A stretch of DNA of 13,686 bases, taken from Comamonadaceae bacterium. Lineage in GTDB: Bacteria; Pseudomonadota; Gammaproteobacteria; Burkholderiales; Burkholderiaceae. The stretch covers positions 1-13,686 of the forward strand of contig CANCGU010000046.1 in the NCBI GenBank assembly GCA_947377705.1, read 5' to 3'. The notes beneath the pieces were generated by a model that had not been told where the DNA came from, did no database searches, and was given only the letters and a program-made list of their open reading frames with translations. How positions within the stretch are numbered: position 1 is the first letter of the stretch; each line of letters opens with the position of its first letter. This document shows, piece after piece, positions 1-5,927 of this stretch. The translations under genes and the position numbers were made by a program.

Positions 1-62
1 CCAATCAACATCGTCAGCACAAGGCCGCCGAACATGATGGGTGCGAAGTTTTCCATTTGCAT
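1..62 (-). CDS. dctM: TRAP transporter large permease, N-terminal fragment (DctM family)
   Basis: This is the first 20 codons of a gene that runs off the left edge. The visible protein begins MQMENFAPIMFGGLVLTMLI, which is typical of the first membrane helix of DctM-type large permease subunits of TRAP transporters (tripartite, ATP-independent periplasmic transporters that import organic acids using an ion gradient). On the minus strand an AAGGA ribosome binding site lies about 9 nt before the ATG. The gene starts 12 nt after the dctQ stop codon, the usual Q-then-M order, so the two are surely one transcript. A second in-frame ATG two codons in is a possible alternative start. The family call rests on a short fragment plus the neighbour, and the substrate cannot be told. 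Confidence 0.8.
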   Translation of the reverse strand, partial: MQMENFAPIMFGGLVLTMLI

Positions 63-74
63 GATCGTGAGTCC

Positions 75-614
75 TTATTGCACTGGCTTTTCGTAGTGCG
101 TGTCCATTTCAAACTTGCCTTGCAAGTAAGCCACGCGCTTGATGATTTCACTCAAACCTTGCAGGAACACCCAACCAAAGCCCAAGGGGAGGAGGAGCAT
201 GGCGGGCCAGCGAATCAGGCCGCCTGCATTGCTGGACATTTCGTTGGTGACAAGCATCTTGAGAAACAAGGGAAAGCTCAACCAAGCCAACATGCCCATC
301 ACGGGAAGCAAGAACACCACCAAGCCAAACAAGTCCACATAAACGGGGGCGTTGTGCTTGAGCTTGCCGTAGAACAAGTCCACGCGCACATGTTCGTTGA
401 GTTTGAGCACCAACGGTGCCCCCAACATGACCGTGACGGAGAACAGATACCACTGAATTTCGAGCCAGCCGTTTGAGCTGATGTCAAAACCATAGCGGAT
501 GAATGCATTGCCTGCTGAAATAAGCGCCGCAGCCAGTACGCCGAAGGCCGCAACGTGGCCCAATTGCTCACTGATGCGGTCAACGCCTAATGCAAATTTA
601 AGAAATTTTGACAC
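75..614 (-). CDS. dctQ: TRAP transporter small permease (DctQ family)
   Basis: This is the small inner-membrane subunit of a TRAP transporter. It pairs with DctM and takes substrate from a periplasmic binding protein (DctP), which is not in the window. The 179-residue protein shows four hydrophobic segments at roughly residues 18-38, 54-74, 93-115 and 135-157. It also has family hallmarks: EIQWYLFS in helix 2, NEHVRVDLFY after it, and GGLIRWPAMLLLPLGF leading into helix 4. I chose the GTG start at 614-612 because a perfect GGAGG lies 6 nt upstream. The frame stays open to a TTG at 638, but that start would place the GGAGG inside the gene. It is the first gene of a dctQM unit. The ligand is unknown; a role in supplying organic acids to the nearby aldehyde oxidoreductase is only a guess. 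Confidence 0.88.
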   Translation of the reverse strand: MSKFLKFALGVDRISEQLGHVAAFGVLAAALISAGNAFIRYGFDISSNGWLEIQWYLFSVTVMLGAPLVLKLNEHVRVDLFYGKLKHNAPVYVDLFGLVVFLLPVMGMLAWLSFPLFLKMLVTNEMSSNAGGLIRWPAMLLLPLGFGWVFLQGLSEIIKRVAYLQGKFEMDTHYEKPVQ

Positions 615-620
615 TGAGTG

Positions 621-625
621 CCTCC
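621..625 (-). promoter_or_regulatory. Ribosome binding site deciding the dctQ GTG start
   Basis: On the minus strand this reads GGAGG, 6 nt before the GTG at 614-612. It is the strongest Shine-Dalgarno match near the gene and argues against the longer TTG-started form at 638, which lacks such a site. Confidence 0.7.
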
Positions 626-732
626 GTTTTTTTGCCAACCCGTGATGTTAACAAGACTAAGGCTTTTTCAGACCCTTTTGGATTGAAGTTTTCTCTGGGC
701 GTTTGAAATTAGTTCACGACAAATACAGGGTA

Positions 733-1857
733 TTAACTGATTTGCTTTGGGCGATTTTTAAAGGTCCACCACGGCAGTTGCTGGTTCAGGGATTGCACCT
801 GACCGCTGTCTTGGGCTTGGTAGCCAGGCAGGGCGTTCAGGGCTTCGTGCCAAGTGGCTTCTTGCAACAAGCTGCGCAGGGCTTGCGTTGCTGGGGTGTC
901 TAAGGCTGATTTCAGGCAAACCAAATGGAACTGTTCTTGTACCAAGGGCACAAAGCCAAGCCCGCGCGCGCGCGCGGTGCTTTCGATGCCCAGGCCCACG
1001 TCACAGCGGCCGGAGGCGATGGCCTCTGCCAAGGCGTTGTGCGAGGGCTCTTCATCGGGCCAGTTGTTCAGATCATTCGTGGTGAGCTGGTCCTTGGCGA
1101 GCAAATCGTCGAGCAACACGCGGGTGCCCGTCCCTGGGCTCCGCTGCACAAAGCGGGCACGGCTGCGAGCGACATCGGTCAAGCTGTGCAGTTGTTTGGG
1201 GTTGCCACTGGCTGTGATGAGGCCTTGTGTACGTGTGGCAAACCCAATGATTTTGTGCAAACCCGGCTGTAGCAAGTCCCGGTAGGCCCGGGCCGTGTGC
1301 GAGTCTGGGTTGGGATGCACTTGTGTGTGAAAACCCGCCAAGGTGCAACGCCCTTCGTTGAGGGCGCGAATGGCGTCTACGCTGCCGCAAAAGCGAATGT
1401 CCAGGTGCAAACCTGTGCTAGCTGCTTGTTCGCGTAAACGCGGCAGGGCATCGTCGTGGCTGGCGTAGAGCGTGAGCACATGGGCGGTGGGGTCGAACGC
1501 CACGGCAAAGGTTCGCTCAAGATCGGCGCGCAGGGCTTCTAGCTGGGGTGCCAAGCGAGCTTGGGTTAAGCGTTCTGCCCACATCAGTTTGTCGCCAAAT
1601 TCAGTCAATTTTGCGGATTGGCCTTTTTCCCAAACGATGAGTTCTTGACCGAGCAGATCTTCCCAGCGTTTGAGTTCCCCCCACACATGGCGGTAGGACA
1701 GACTGAGTTGTCGTGCCGCTGCCGAAATAGACCCCTGTTCAGCCACCGCCTGCAGCAGTGCCATGAGTGGATGACTGAGCAATGCAGCGTCTTTGCCAAG
1801 ATTGCTTTCAGCATCGCTGCGGTGGCTGAGGGTGTAATGAAGGTGAACGCTATGCAC
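733..1857 (-). CDS. ModE-type winged-helix regulator with periplasmic-binding-protein-like effector domain, probable tungstate/molybdate regulator
   Basis: This is a probable transcription factor for the divergent tup operon. Residues about 28-92 form a ModE/LysR-type winged helix: HPLMALLQAVAEQGSISAAA is followed by RQLSLSYRHVWGELKRWEDL and a wing ending near LTEFGDKL. Residues about 125-355 resemble a periplasmic-binding-protein fold used as a cytoplasmic ligand sensor (the PBP-like domain of COG1910 type). There are no TOBE/Mop domains, which are the molybdate-binding part of classical ModE. The sensor domain may bind tungstate, molybdate or a pterin-bound form; this is inferred from the neighbours. 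The start is a GTG at 1857-1855 with no clear ribosome binding site, so the first 25 or so residues are uncertain. A (CG)7 tract lies inside the coding region at 963-976. The dctQM genes follow 118 nt downstream on the same strand. Confidence 0.82.
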   Translation of the reverse strand: MHSVHLHYTLSHRSDAESNLGKDAALLSHPLMALLQAVAEQGSISAAARQLSLSYRHVWGELKRWEDLLGQELIVWEKGQSAKLTEFGDKLMWAERLTQARLAPQLEALRADLERTFAVAFDPTAHVLTLYASHDDALPRLREQAASTGLHLDIRFCGSVDAIRALNEGRCTLAGFHTQVHPNPDSHTARAYRDLLQPGLHKIIGFATRTQGLITASGNPKQLHSLTDVARSRARFVQRSPGTGTRVLLDDLLAKDQLTTNDLNNWPDEEPSHNALAEAIASGRCDVGLGIESTARARGLGFVPLVQEQFHLVCLKSALDTPATQALRSLLQEATWHEALNALPGYQAQDSGQVQSLNQQLPWWTFKNRPKQIS

Positions 1858-1918
1858 GACTGAACATATGGTGGGGTTTTAGGTAGCTGACTACGATAAC
1901 TGAAGTTTTATTTGTTTT
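1858..1918. promoter_or_regulatory. Divergent promoter/operator region between the ModE-like regulator and tupB
   Basis: These 61 nt must hold the control elements of two divergent genes. Two small dyads stand side by side: GTAG-N4-CTAC (1883-1894) and AACT-GA-AGTT (1898-1907). Neither matches the E. coli ModE box. They are candidate operators only. I could not place convincing -35/-10 boxes for either direction, and tupB lacks a good Shine-Dalgarno sequence. Confidence 0.4.
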
Positions 1919-2656
1919 ATGACGACCTTCACCGATACCGCCATGACGGCCTTACAGCTTCTCACGCAACTTGACCCCGTGCTGTGGTCCATCGTCGGCC
2001 GCTCTCTTTGGGTGAGTGTGCTGGCGACGGCGATCGCCTGTAGTCTGGGCGTGGGGCTGGGCGCTTGGCTAGGAGTGGCACGGTTTGCTGGACGCGATGT
2101 GTGGTTGACCGTGCTCAATACCCTGCTGGCACTGCCCTCGGTGGTGGTGGGTTTGCTGGTGTATTTGCTGTTGTCACGCACGGGGCCCCTGGGATCTTTG
2201 GGCTGGTTATTCAGTCTCAAAGCGATGGTGCTGGCGCAGACCGTGTTGGTGCTGCCGGTGGTCACGGCGTTGACGCGCCAATGTGTGGAAGATGCCGAGC
2301 GCAGCCACGGCGAGCAATTGCAATCCTTGGGGGCCAAACCATGGTTGCGCAGTGTGCTGCTGGCTTGGGATGAGCGGTATGCCTTGCTGACGGTTTTGAT
2401 TGCGGCATTTGGCCGCGCCATTTCGGAAGTCGGTGCCGTCATGGTGGTGGGCGGCAATATCGAAGGTTTCACGCGGGTGATGACCACCTCGATCGCACTG
2501 GAAACCAGCAAGGGTGATTTGCCTTTGGCGTTGGCGCTGGGCTTGGTTTTGATGAGCGTGGTGCTGCTACTGAACGTGTGTATTTCGGCATTGCGCCGTT
2601 GGCGACAGCGCACGGATGGCTCTGGGTCTGACCCCGTGCAAGGGGTGCTGGCATGA
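1919..2656 (+). CDS. tupB: Tungstate ABC transporter permease TupB
   Basis: This is the inner-membrane channel subunit of a tungstate importer, 245 residues. It has several hydrophobic helices, including one near residues 25-50 and a long one near 72-100 (LNTLLALPSVVVGLLVYLLL). The cytoplasmic coupling loop is EQLQSLGAKPWLRSVLL, followed by FGRAISEVGAVMVVGGNI; both are typical of TupB/ModB-like permeases. The gene comes first in tupBCA and overlaps tupC by 4 nt (ATGA), which points to translational coupling. The ATG at 1919 has no strong ribosome binding site; an internal ATG nine codons in (MTALQLL) is possible but no better supported. Assignment to tungstate rather than molybdate or sulfate rests on the neighbouring TupA and the tungsten enzyme operon nearby. 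Confidence 0.92.
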   Translation: MTTFTDTAMTALQLLTQLDPVLWSIVGRSLWVSVLATAIACSLGVGLGAWLGVARFAGRDVWLTVLNTLLALPSVVVGLLVYLLLSRTGPLGSLGWLFSLKAMVLAQTVLVLPVVTALTRQCVEDAERSHGEQLQSLGAKPWLRSVLLAWDERYALLTVLIAAFGRAISEVGAVMVVGGNIEGFTRVMTTSIALETSKGDLPLALALGLVLMSVVLLLNVCISALRRWRQRTDGSGSDPVQGVLA

Positions 2657-3354
2657 GCGCGGCTTTGAGCCTCAGCGATGTGTCGGTGCAACTCGGCACG
2701 CATCTGGCTTTGCAAGGTGTCAATGTATCCATGCAAGCGGGCGAGCGCGTGGCTTTGGTCGGCGCGAACGGTTCCGGCAAAAGCACGCTGTTGCGTGTGG
2801 CGCATGGCTTGCTCAAGGTGTCGCGCGGTCAAGTGTCGGTGGCGAGTGAGGTGAACCAAGCCATGGTGTTTCAGCGCCCGCATATGTTGCGGACATCGGT
2901 GCTGCGCTTTGTGGTGTGGGGCTTGTGGCTGCAAGGCACGCCTTGGCGTGATGCGCATGTTCGCGCAGCACAGGCCTTGGAACGCGTGGGCTTGCAAGAC
3001 ATGGCTGAACGTTCAGCACGCACGTTGTCTGGTGGACAGCAGCAACGCTTGGCTTTGGCCCGCGCCTGGGCCTTGCGGCCCGATTTTGTGTTGCTAGACG
3101 AGCCGACTTCCAGTCTAGACCCGCATGCCAAACGTGAGGTCGAGCGTTTGTTGGCAGATTGGGTAGCAGCCTCAAAGGTGAGCCTGATGTTCAGCAGTCA
3201 CAACTTGGGCCAAGTCAAACGCTTGGCGACGCGAGTGATTTATTTAGAAGCCGGTCGCGTATTGGCAGATTTGCCCGTGGATGAGTTTTTCAACCGACCG
3301 CTGGGTGAGACCCATCCCGAGGCGCATTTGTTTTTAAAAGGAGAGTTGGGATGA
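2653..3354 (+). CDS. tupC: Tungstate ABC transporter ATP-binding protein TupC
   Basis: This is the ATPase that drives tungstate import through TupB, 233 residues. All nucleotide-binding motifs are intact: Walker A GANGSGKST (37-45), Q-loop glutamine 74 in VFQRPHML, ABC signature LSGGQQQR (125-132), Walker B FVLLDE (145-150), D-loop SLD (154-156) and switch histidine 183 in FSSHN. There is no C-terminal TOBE domain, unlike ModC, and the length fits TupC. AGGGG lies 7 nt before the ATG. The start overlaps the end of tupB by 4 nt and the end overlaps tupA by 4 nt, so the three are tightly coupled. Confidence 0.93.
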   Translation: MSAALSLSDVSVQLGTHLALQGVNVSMQAGERVALVGANGSGKSTLLRVAHGLLKVSRGQVSVASEVNQAMVFQRPHMLRTSVLRFVVWGLWLQGTPWRDAHVRAAQALERVGLQDMAERSARTLSGGQQQRLALARAWALRPDFVLLDEPTSSLDPHAKREVERLLADWVAASKVSLMFSSHNLGQVKRLATRVIYLEAGRVLADLPVDEFFNRPLGETHPEAHLFLKGELG

Positions 3355-4172
3355 CCCGTCGCACACATTTGTTCTCGTTGGCCGGTTTATTGGCCGTGAC
3401 TTTGACCTTGGGGGCAAGCTCTGCGCAGGCCCAAGCGCCAAGCATCGTGATGGCGTCCACCACGTCGACCGAGCAGTCTGGTTTGTTTGCCCACCTCTTG
3501 CCTGCGTTCAAACAAGCGTCTGGCATTGACATCAAAGTGGTGGCCTTGGGCACGGGTCAAGCCTTGGACACGGGCCGTCGTGGCGACGCGGATGTGTTGT
3601 TTGTGCACGACCAAGCGGCGGAAGAAAAATTTGTGACCGAAGGCTTTGGCGTCAAGCGCTACCCTGTGATGTACAACGACTTCGTGCTGGTCGGTCCTGC
3701 CAGTGACCCTGCTAAAACACGCGGCAAAGACATTGTGTCAGCCTTGCAAAAGGTGGCCAACACGCAAGCCGGTTTTGTGTCACGCGGGGACAAAAGCGGC
3801 ACACATGCCGCCGAACTGCGTTACTGGAAACTGGCAGGCTTAGACAACAAGGGTGCAGGCTACAAAGAGTGTGGTTGCGGCATGGGGCCTGCGTTGAACA
3901 TTGCCTCATCTACCGGTGCGTATGCGTTGACTGACCGTGGCACATGGCTGAACTTCAAAAACCGCCAAGACTTGCAAGTGCTCGTGGAGGGGGACAACCG
4001 CTTGTTCAATCAATACGGTGTGATGGTGGTCAACCCCGCCAAGCATCCGCATGTCAAAGTCGACTTGGCGCAGAAGTTTGTGGACTGGGTAGTGTCACCT
4101 GCAGGGCAAGCATCCATCAATGGTTACAAAATTGGCGGCGAGCAGCTGTTTTTTGCCAACGCCAACAAGTGA
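3351..4172 (+). CDS. tupA: Periplasmic tungstate-binding protein TupA
   Basis: This is the secreted substrate-binding protein of the tungstate importer, 273 residues. An N-terminal signal peptide (MTRRTHLFSLAGLLAVTLTL, then GASSAQA) has a likely cleavage after residue 27. The mature protein opens with the oxyanion-binding segment STTSTEQSGLF (36-46), the TupA counterpart of the TTTS motif. Other family features are ADVLFVHDQAAEEKFV (80-95), YNDFVLVGP (108-116), SRGDKSGTH (144-152) and LTDRGTWL (193-200). The loop usually seen as ESGQGMG reads ECGCGMG here, with Cys174 and Cys176 as the only two cysteines. A good AGGAG lies 7 nt upstream of the ATG, inside tupC. The gene ends 1 nt from the end of the converging regulator gene. 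I saw no terminator hairpin. Confidence 0.93.
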   Translation: MTRRTHLFSLAGLLAVTLTLGASSAQAQAPSIVMASTTSTEQSGLFAHLLPAFKQASGIDIKVVALGTGQALDTGRRGDADVLFVHDQAAEEKFVTEGFGVKRYPVMYNDFVLVGPASDPAKTRGKDIVSALQKVANTQAGFVSRGDKSGTHAAELRYWKLAGLDNKGAGYKECGCGMGPALNIASSTGAYALTDRGTWLNFKNRQDLQVLVEGDNRLFNQYGVMVVNPAKHPHVKVDLAQKFVDWVVSPAGQASINGYKIGGEQLFFANANK

Positions 4173-4173
4173 G

Positions 4174-5265
4174 TTATTTGCTGCCTGATTTATGAGGTGA
4201 TATTTTCCGATAGAGCGTGGCGCGGCTGATGCCCAAGCGCTGCGCTGCTTCGGCCACATTGCCTCGCGCTTGCTGCATGGCGCGGCGAATCAGGTCGGTT
4301 TCAATGGCTTTTAGCACAGGCGCGGGTTGCGCTGTGAGGGTCGACGTGTGGGTGCTGTCATCCAGTTGAATCTGTACTTGCAAGCCCGTCCATAGCGGCA
4401 CTTCGAGGCGTTGCTGAGGCGCTAAAGCAAAGAGGGATTGCCATGCCGTGGCAAACACATCGCCTGCATGTTCGGCGCTTTGTAAATTCAAGCCCGTGAT
4501 GGCGCGTGCGGCACGGTTGGCGCACACGATTTGTCCATCGGCATCTAAGCCCATTAGCCCATCGCTGTCGCTGCCGATCGACAGCCCTGCCCAATTGAAA
4601 CGCAACAGCAAGGCTGGCGCCATTTGTTTGACCCAATTGTTTTCGATGTTGCGTGCTGATTGCGCTGCGAGGTGTTGCAGCTCGGGGCGCTCGGGCACGT
4701 CCACGCCGGTTAAGTCAAGCATGCCCACGCACTCGCCGGTGGGGCCAAACAGGGGGGCGCCTGCACAGCTGTAGGCGGTGTTGTCGTTGAAGAAGTGTTC
4801 ACCTCTGTGTAACCAAATGGGTTTGTGCTCCGCCAGCACCGCGCCAATGGCTGTGGTGCCTGCGTGCTGCTCTGAGAGGTTGATGCCTACGCGTGCGATG
4901 CGACTGGCGCGTGCGTCGTGTTTGTCAAATTCCCCCCGGGTGTCGATCACCATGCCGCGTGCATCGGTCAGCAGCGCAAAGTAGCGCGTGCCTGCAATGG
5001 CACGGCTCAGGCGGTCAAGTTCTTCCTTGGCGGCTTGCAACATGGGTCGGTTGACTTCTTGTAGGCGTTGAATCTGGGCGCGACTCACCGCCTCAAACGC
5101 CACCCGTTGTGATGGTGTGTGGCCCCATGCCAAGCAGCGTTTCCATGAGCGCTCAATCCAGCTTTCGACCAATGGCCCTTGTAAGCCAGCGCCTTGTTCA
5201 ATCACTTGTTGGCGGGCCTGTGCAATGCGGCTCAAGCGCGTGGCGGGGGTTGGCACGGTATTCAT
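4174..5265 (-). CDS. GAF / PAS-like / Fis-HTH regulator, AcoR-like but without the sigma-54 AAA+ domain
   Basis: This is the probable regulator of the divergent aldehyde oxidoreductase operon, 363 residues. Residues 1-70 match the N-terminus of AcoR-type activators (PLVESWIERSWKRCLAWGH). Residues about 75-210 are a GAF sensor domain with the typical EQHAGTTAIGAVLAEHKPIW and YSCAGAPLFGPTGECVGMLD blocks. Residues about 225-300 look PAS-like (GLMGLDADGQIVCANRAARA). Residues about 318-356 are a Fis-type helix-turn-helix (GNVAEAAQRLGISRATLYRK). The roughly 240-residue AAA+ domain with its GAFTGA loop is absent, so it should not act through sigma-54. I prefer the ATG at 5265 because the conserved region begins just after it. 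The frame is open to a GTG at 5388, but that would put the intergenic palindrome inside the gene. The effector is unknown; an aldehyde or carboxylic acid is plausible. Confidence 0.85.
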   Translation of the reverse strand: MNTVPTPATRLSRIAQARQQVIEQGAGLQGPLVESWIERSWKRCLAWGHTPSQRVAFEAVSRAQIQRLQEVNRPMLQAAKEELDRLSRAIAGTRYFALLTDARGMVIDTRGEFDKHDARASRIARVGINLSEQHAGTTAIGAVLAEHKPIWLHRGEHFFNDNTAYSCAGAPLFGPTGECVGMLDLTGVDVPERPELQHLAAQSARNIENNWVKQMAPALLLRFNWAGLSIGSDSDGLMGLDADGQIVCANRAARAITGLNLQSAEHAGDVFATAWQSLFALAPQQRLEVPLWTGLQVQIQLDDSTHTSTLTAQPAPVLKAIETDLIRRAMQQARGNVAEAAQRLGISRATLYRKISPHKSGSK

Positions 5266-5309
5266 GGCTGCGATTTTGTCCAAATTTGAGCTGGGCAGCA
5301 CATGAGCTG

Positions 5310-5322
5310 TCTCAAGTTGAGA
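5310..5322. promoter_or_regulatory. Perfect palindrome, candidate operator
   Basis: TCTCAA-G-TTGAGA is an exact 6-bp inverted repeat around a single base, 43-45 nt upstream of the chosen regulator start and about 107 nt upstream of aorA. Fis-type helix-turn-helix regulators bind as dimers to such sites, often some 100 bp upstream of the target promoter. The assignment to this regulator is inference. Confidence 0.5.
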
Positions 5323-5418
5323 AATTCTGGGGTGAAGACGCACGGATTCAAGGGTTATTCCCGATCGGTGGTGTTGGGCGCTGTTCACAAAATCCTATGC
5401 AACACATTACATAGCCTT

Positions 5419-5423
5419 AGGAG
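5419..5423 (+). promoter_or_regulatory. aorA ribosome binding site
   Basis: AGGAG with a 6-nt spacer to the ATG at 5430. It is strong and fixes the first start of the aor operon. Confidence 0.75.
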
Positions 5424-5429
5424 ACACAG

Positions 5430-5906
5430 ATGCAAAAAATCTTGCACATCAATCCCGACAAATGCACCGGCTGCCTGCAGTGCGAGATGGCTTGCTCGTT
5501 TGAAAACTACGGCACCTTCGCCACCGCTAAGTCACGCATCAAGGTGTTTGACTTTCATGAAACGGGCAAGAAAGTGCCTTACACCTGCACCCAATGCGAT
5601 GAAGCTTGGTGTTTGCATGCATGTCCTGTTGAGGCCATCACGCATGACAAAGTCACGGGCGCCATGGTGGTGAATGAAACCACATGTGTGGGTTGCAAGG
5701 TTTGCACCATCGCATGTCCGTTTGGCACCATCAATTACGTCCAAGAGACAGGCAAAGTTCAAAAGTGCGATTTATGTGGCGGTGACCCTGCTTGCGCTTC
5801 GGCTTGTCCCACTGGCGCGATCACTTTTGTGGATGCCAACTGGACGGGGCTCGACAAAATGAAACAGTGGGCCGACAAACTCGGCAACCAACCCTCAGCC
5901 GCTTAA
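5430..5906 (+). CDS. aorA: Aldehyde oxidoreductase iron-sulfur subunit AorA (four 4Fe-4S clusters)
   Basis: This is the electron-transfer subunit of a heterotrimeric tungsten aldehyde oxidoreductase, 158 residues. Sixteen cysteines fall in four ferredoxin-type groups: 12/15/18/22, 53/56/61/65, 86/89/92/96 and 113/116/122/126. Most groups end in CP, and the arrangement predicts four [4Fe-4S] clusters. There is no signal peptide or Tat motif, so the protein is cytoplasmic. This four-cluster layout resembles HycB/DmsB-type subunits, but the following AOR gene identifies it as AorA, as in Aromatoleum aromaticum. There AorA links the AorB active sites to AorC and builds wire-like filaments of AorAB units. 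It is first in the operon, with a strong ribosome binding site. Confidence 0.92.
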   Translation: MQKILHINPDKCTGCLQCEMACSFENYGTFATAKSRIKVFDFHETGKKVPYTCTQCDEAWCLHACPVEAITHDKVTGAMVVNETTCVGCKVCTIACPFGTINYVQETGKVQKCDLCGGDPACASACPTGAITFVDANWTGLDKMKQWADKLGNQPSAA

Positions 5907-5927
5907 ATCCAATTAGGAGCACACATC

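Larger units (their letters stand above)
5266..5429. promoter_or_regulatory. Divergent control region between the GAF regulator and aorA
   Basis: This 164-nt gap is the longest in the window and should hold the promoters of both divergent genes. It contains the perfect palindrome at 5310-5322. Related half-sites are TTTGAG near 5285-5290 and ATTCAAG near 5346-5352. I see no TGGCAC-N5-TTGC sigma-54 promoter in front of aorA, in keeping with a regulator that lacks the AAA+ domain. Two weak sigma-70 arrangements can be drawn for aorA: TTGGGC, 16 nt, TATGCA; or TTCACA, 18 nt, TACATA. I do not trust either firmly. Confidence 0.5.

Noticed and set aside
639..732. Terminator or promoter between the ModE-like regulator and dctQ
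   Set aside because: I searched both strands and found no convincing hairpin with a U-tract and no well-spaced -35/-10 pair, so nothing is called there.
1858..1918. Molybdenum/tungsten cofactor riboswitch or classical ModE box upstream of tupB
   Set aside because: The 61-nt gap is too short for the cofactor riboswitch fold, and no TATAT-rich ModE palindrome is present.
1891..2997. Long minus-strand reading frame (368 codons) opposite tupB and tupC
   Set aside because: The translation is low-complexity (rich in Thr, Ser, Ala, Arg and His) with no domain, and it lies across two well-supported overlapping transporter genes. It is a shadow of their codon bias.
5266..5388. Longer form of the GAF regulator starting at the GTG at 5388
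   Set aside because: It would run through the palindrome and most of the only promoter region, and the added 41 residues look unlike the family's N-terminus.
5266..5429. Sigma-54 promoter before aorA, expected from an AcoR-like neighbour
   Set aside because: No TGGCAC-N5-TTGC match on the plus strand, and the regulator lacks the AAA+ domain needed for sigma-54 activation.
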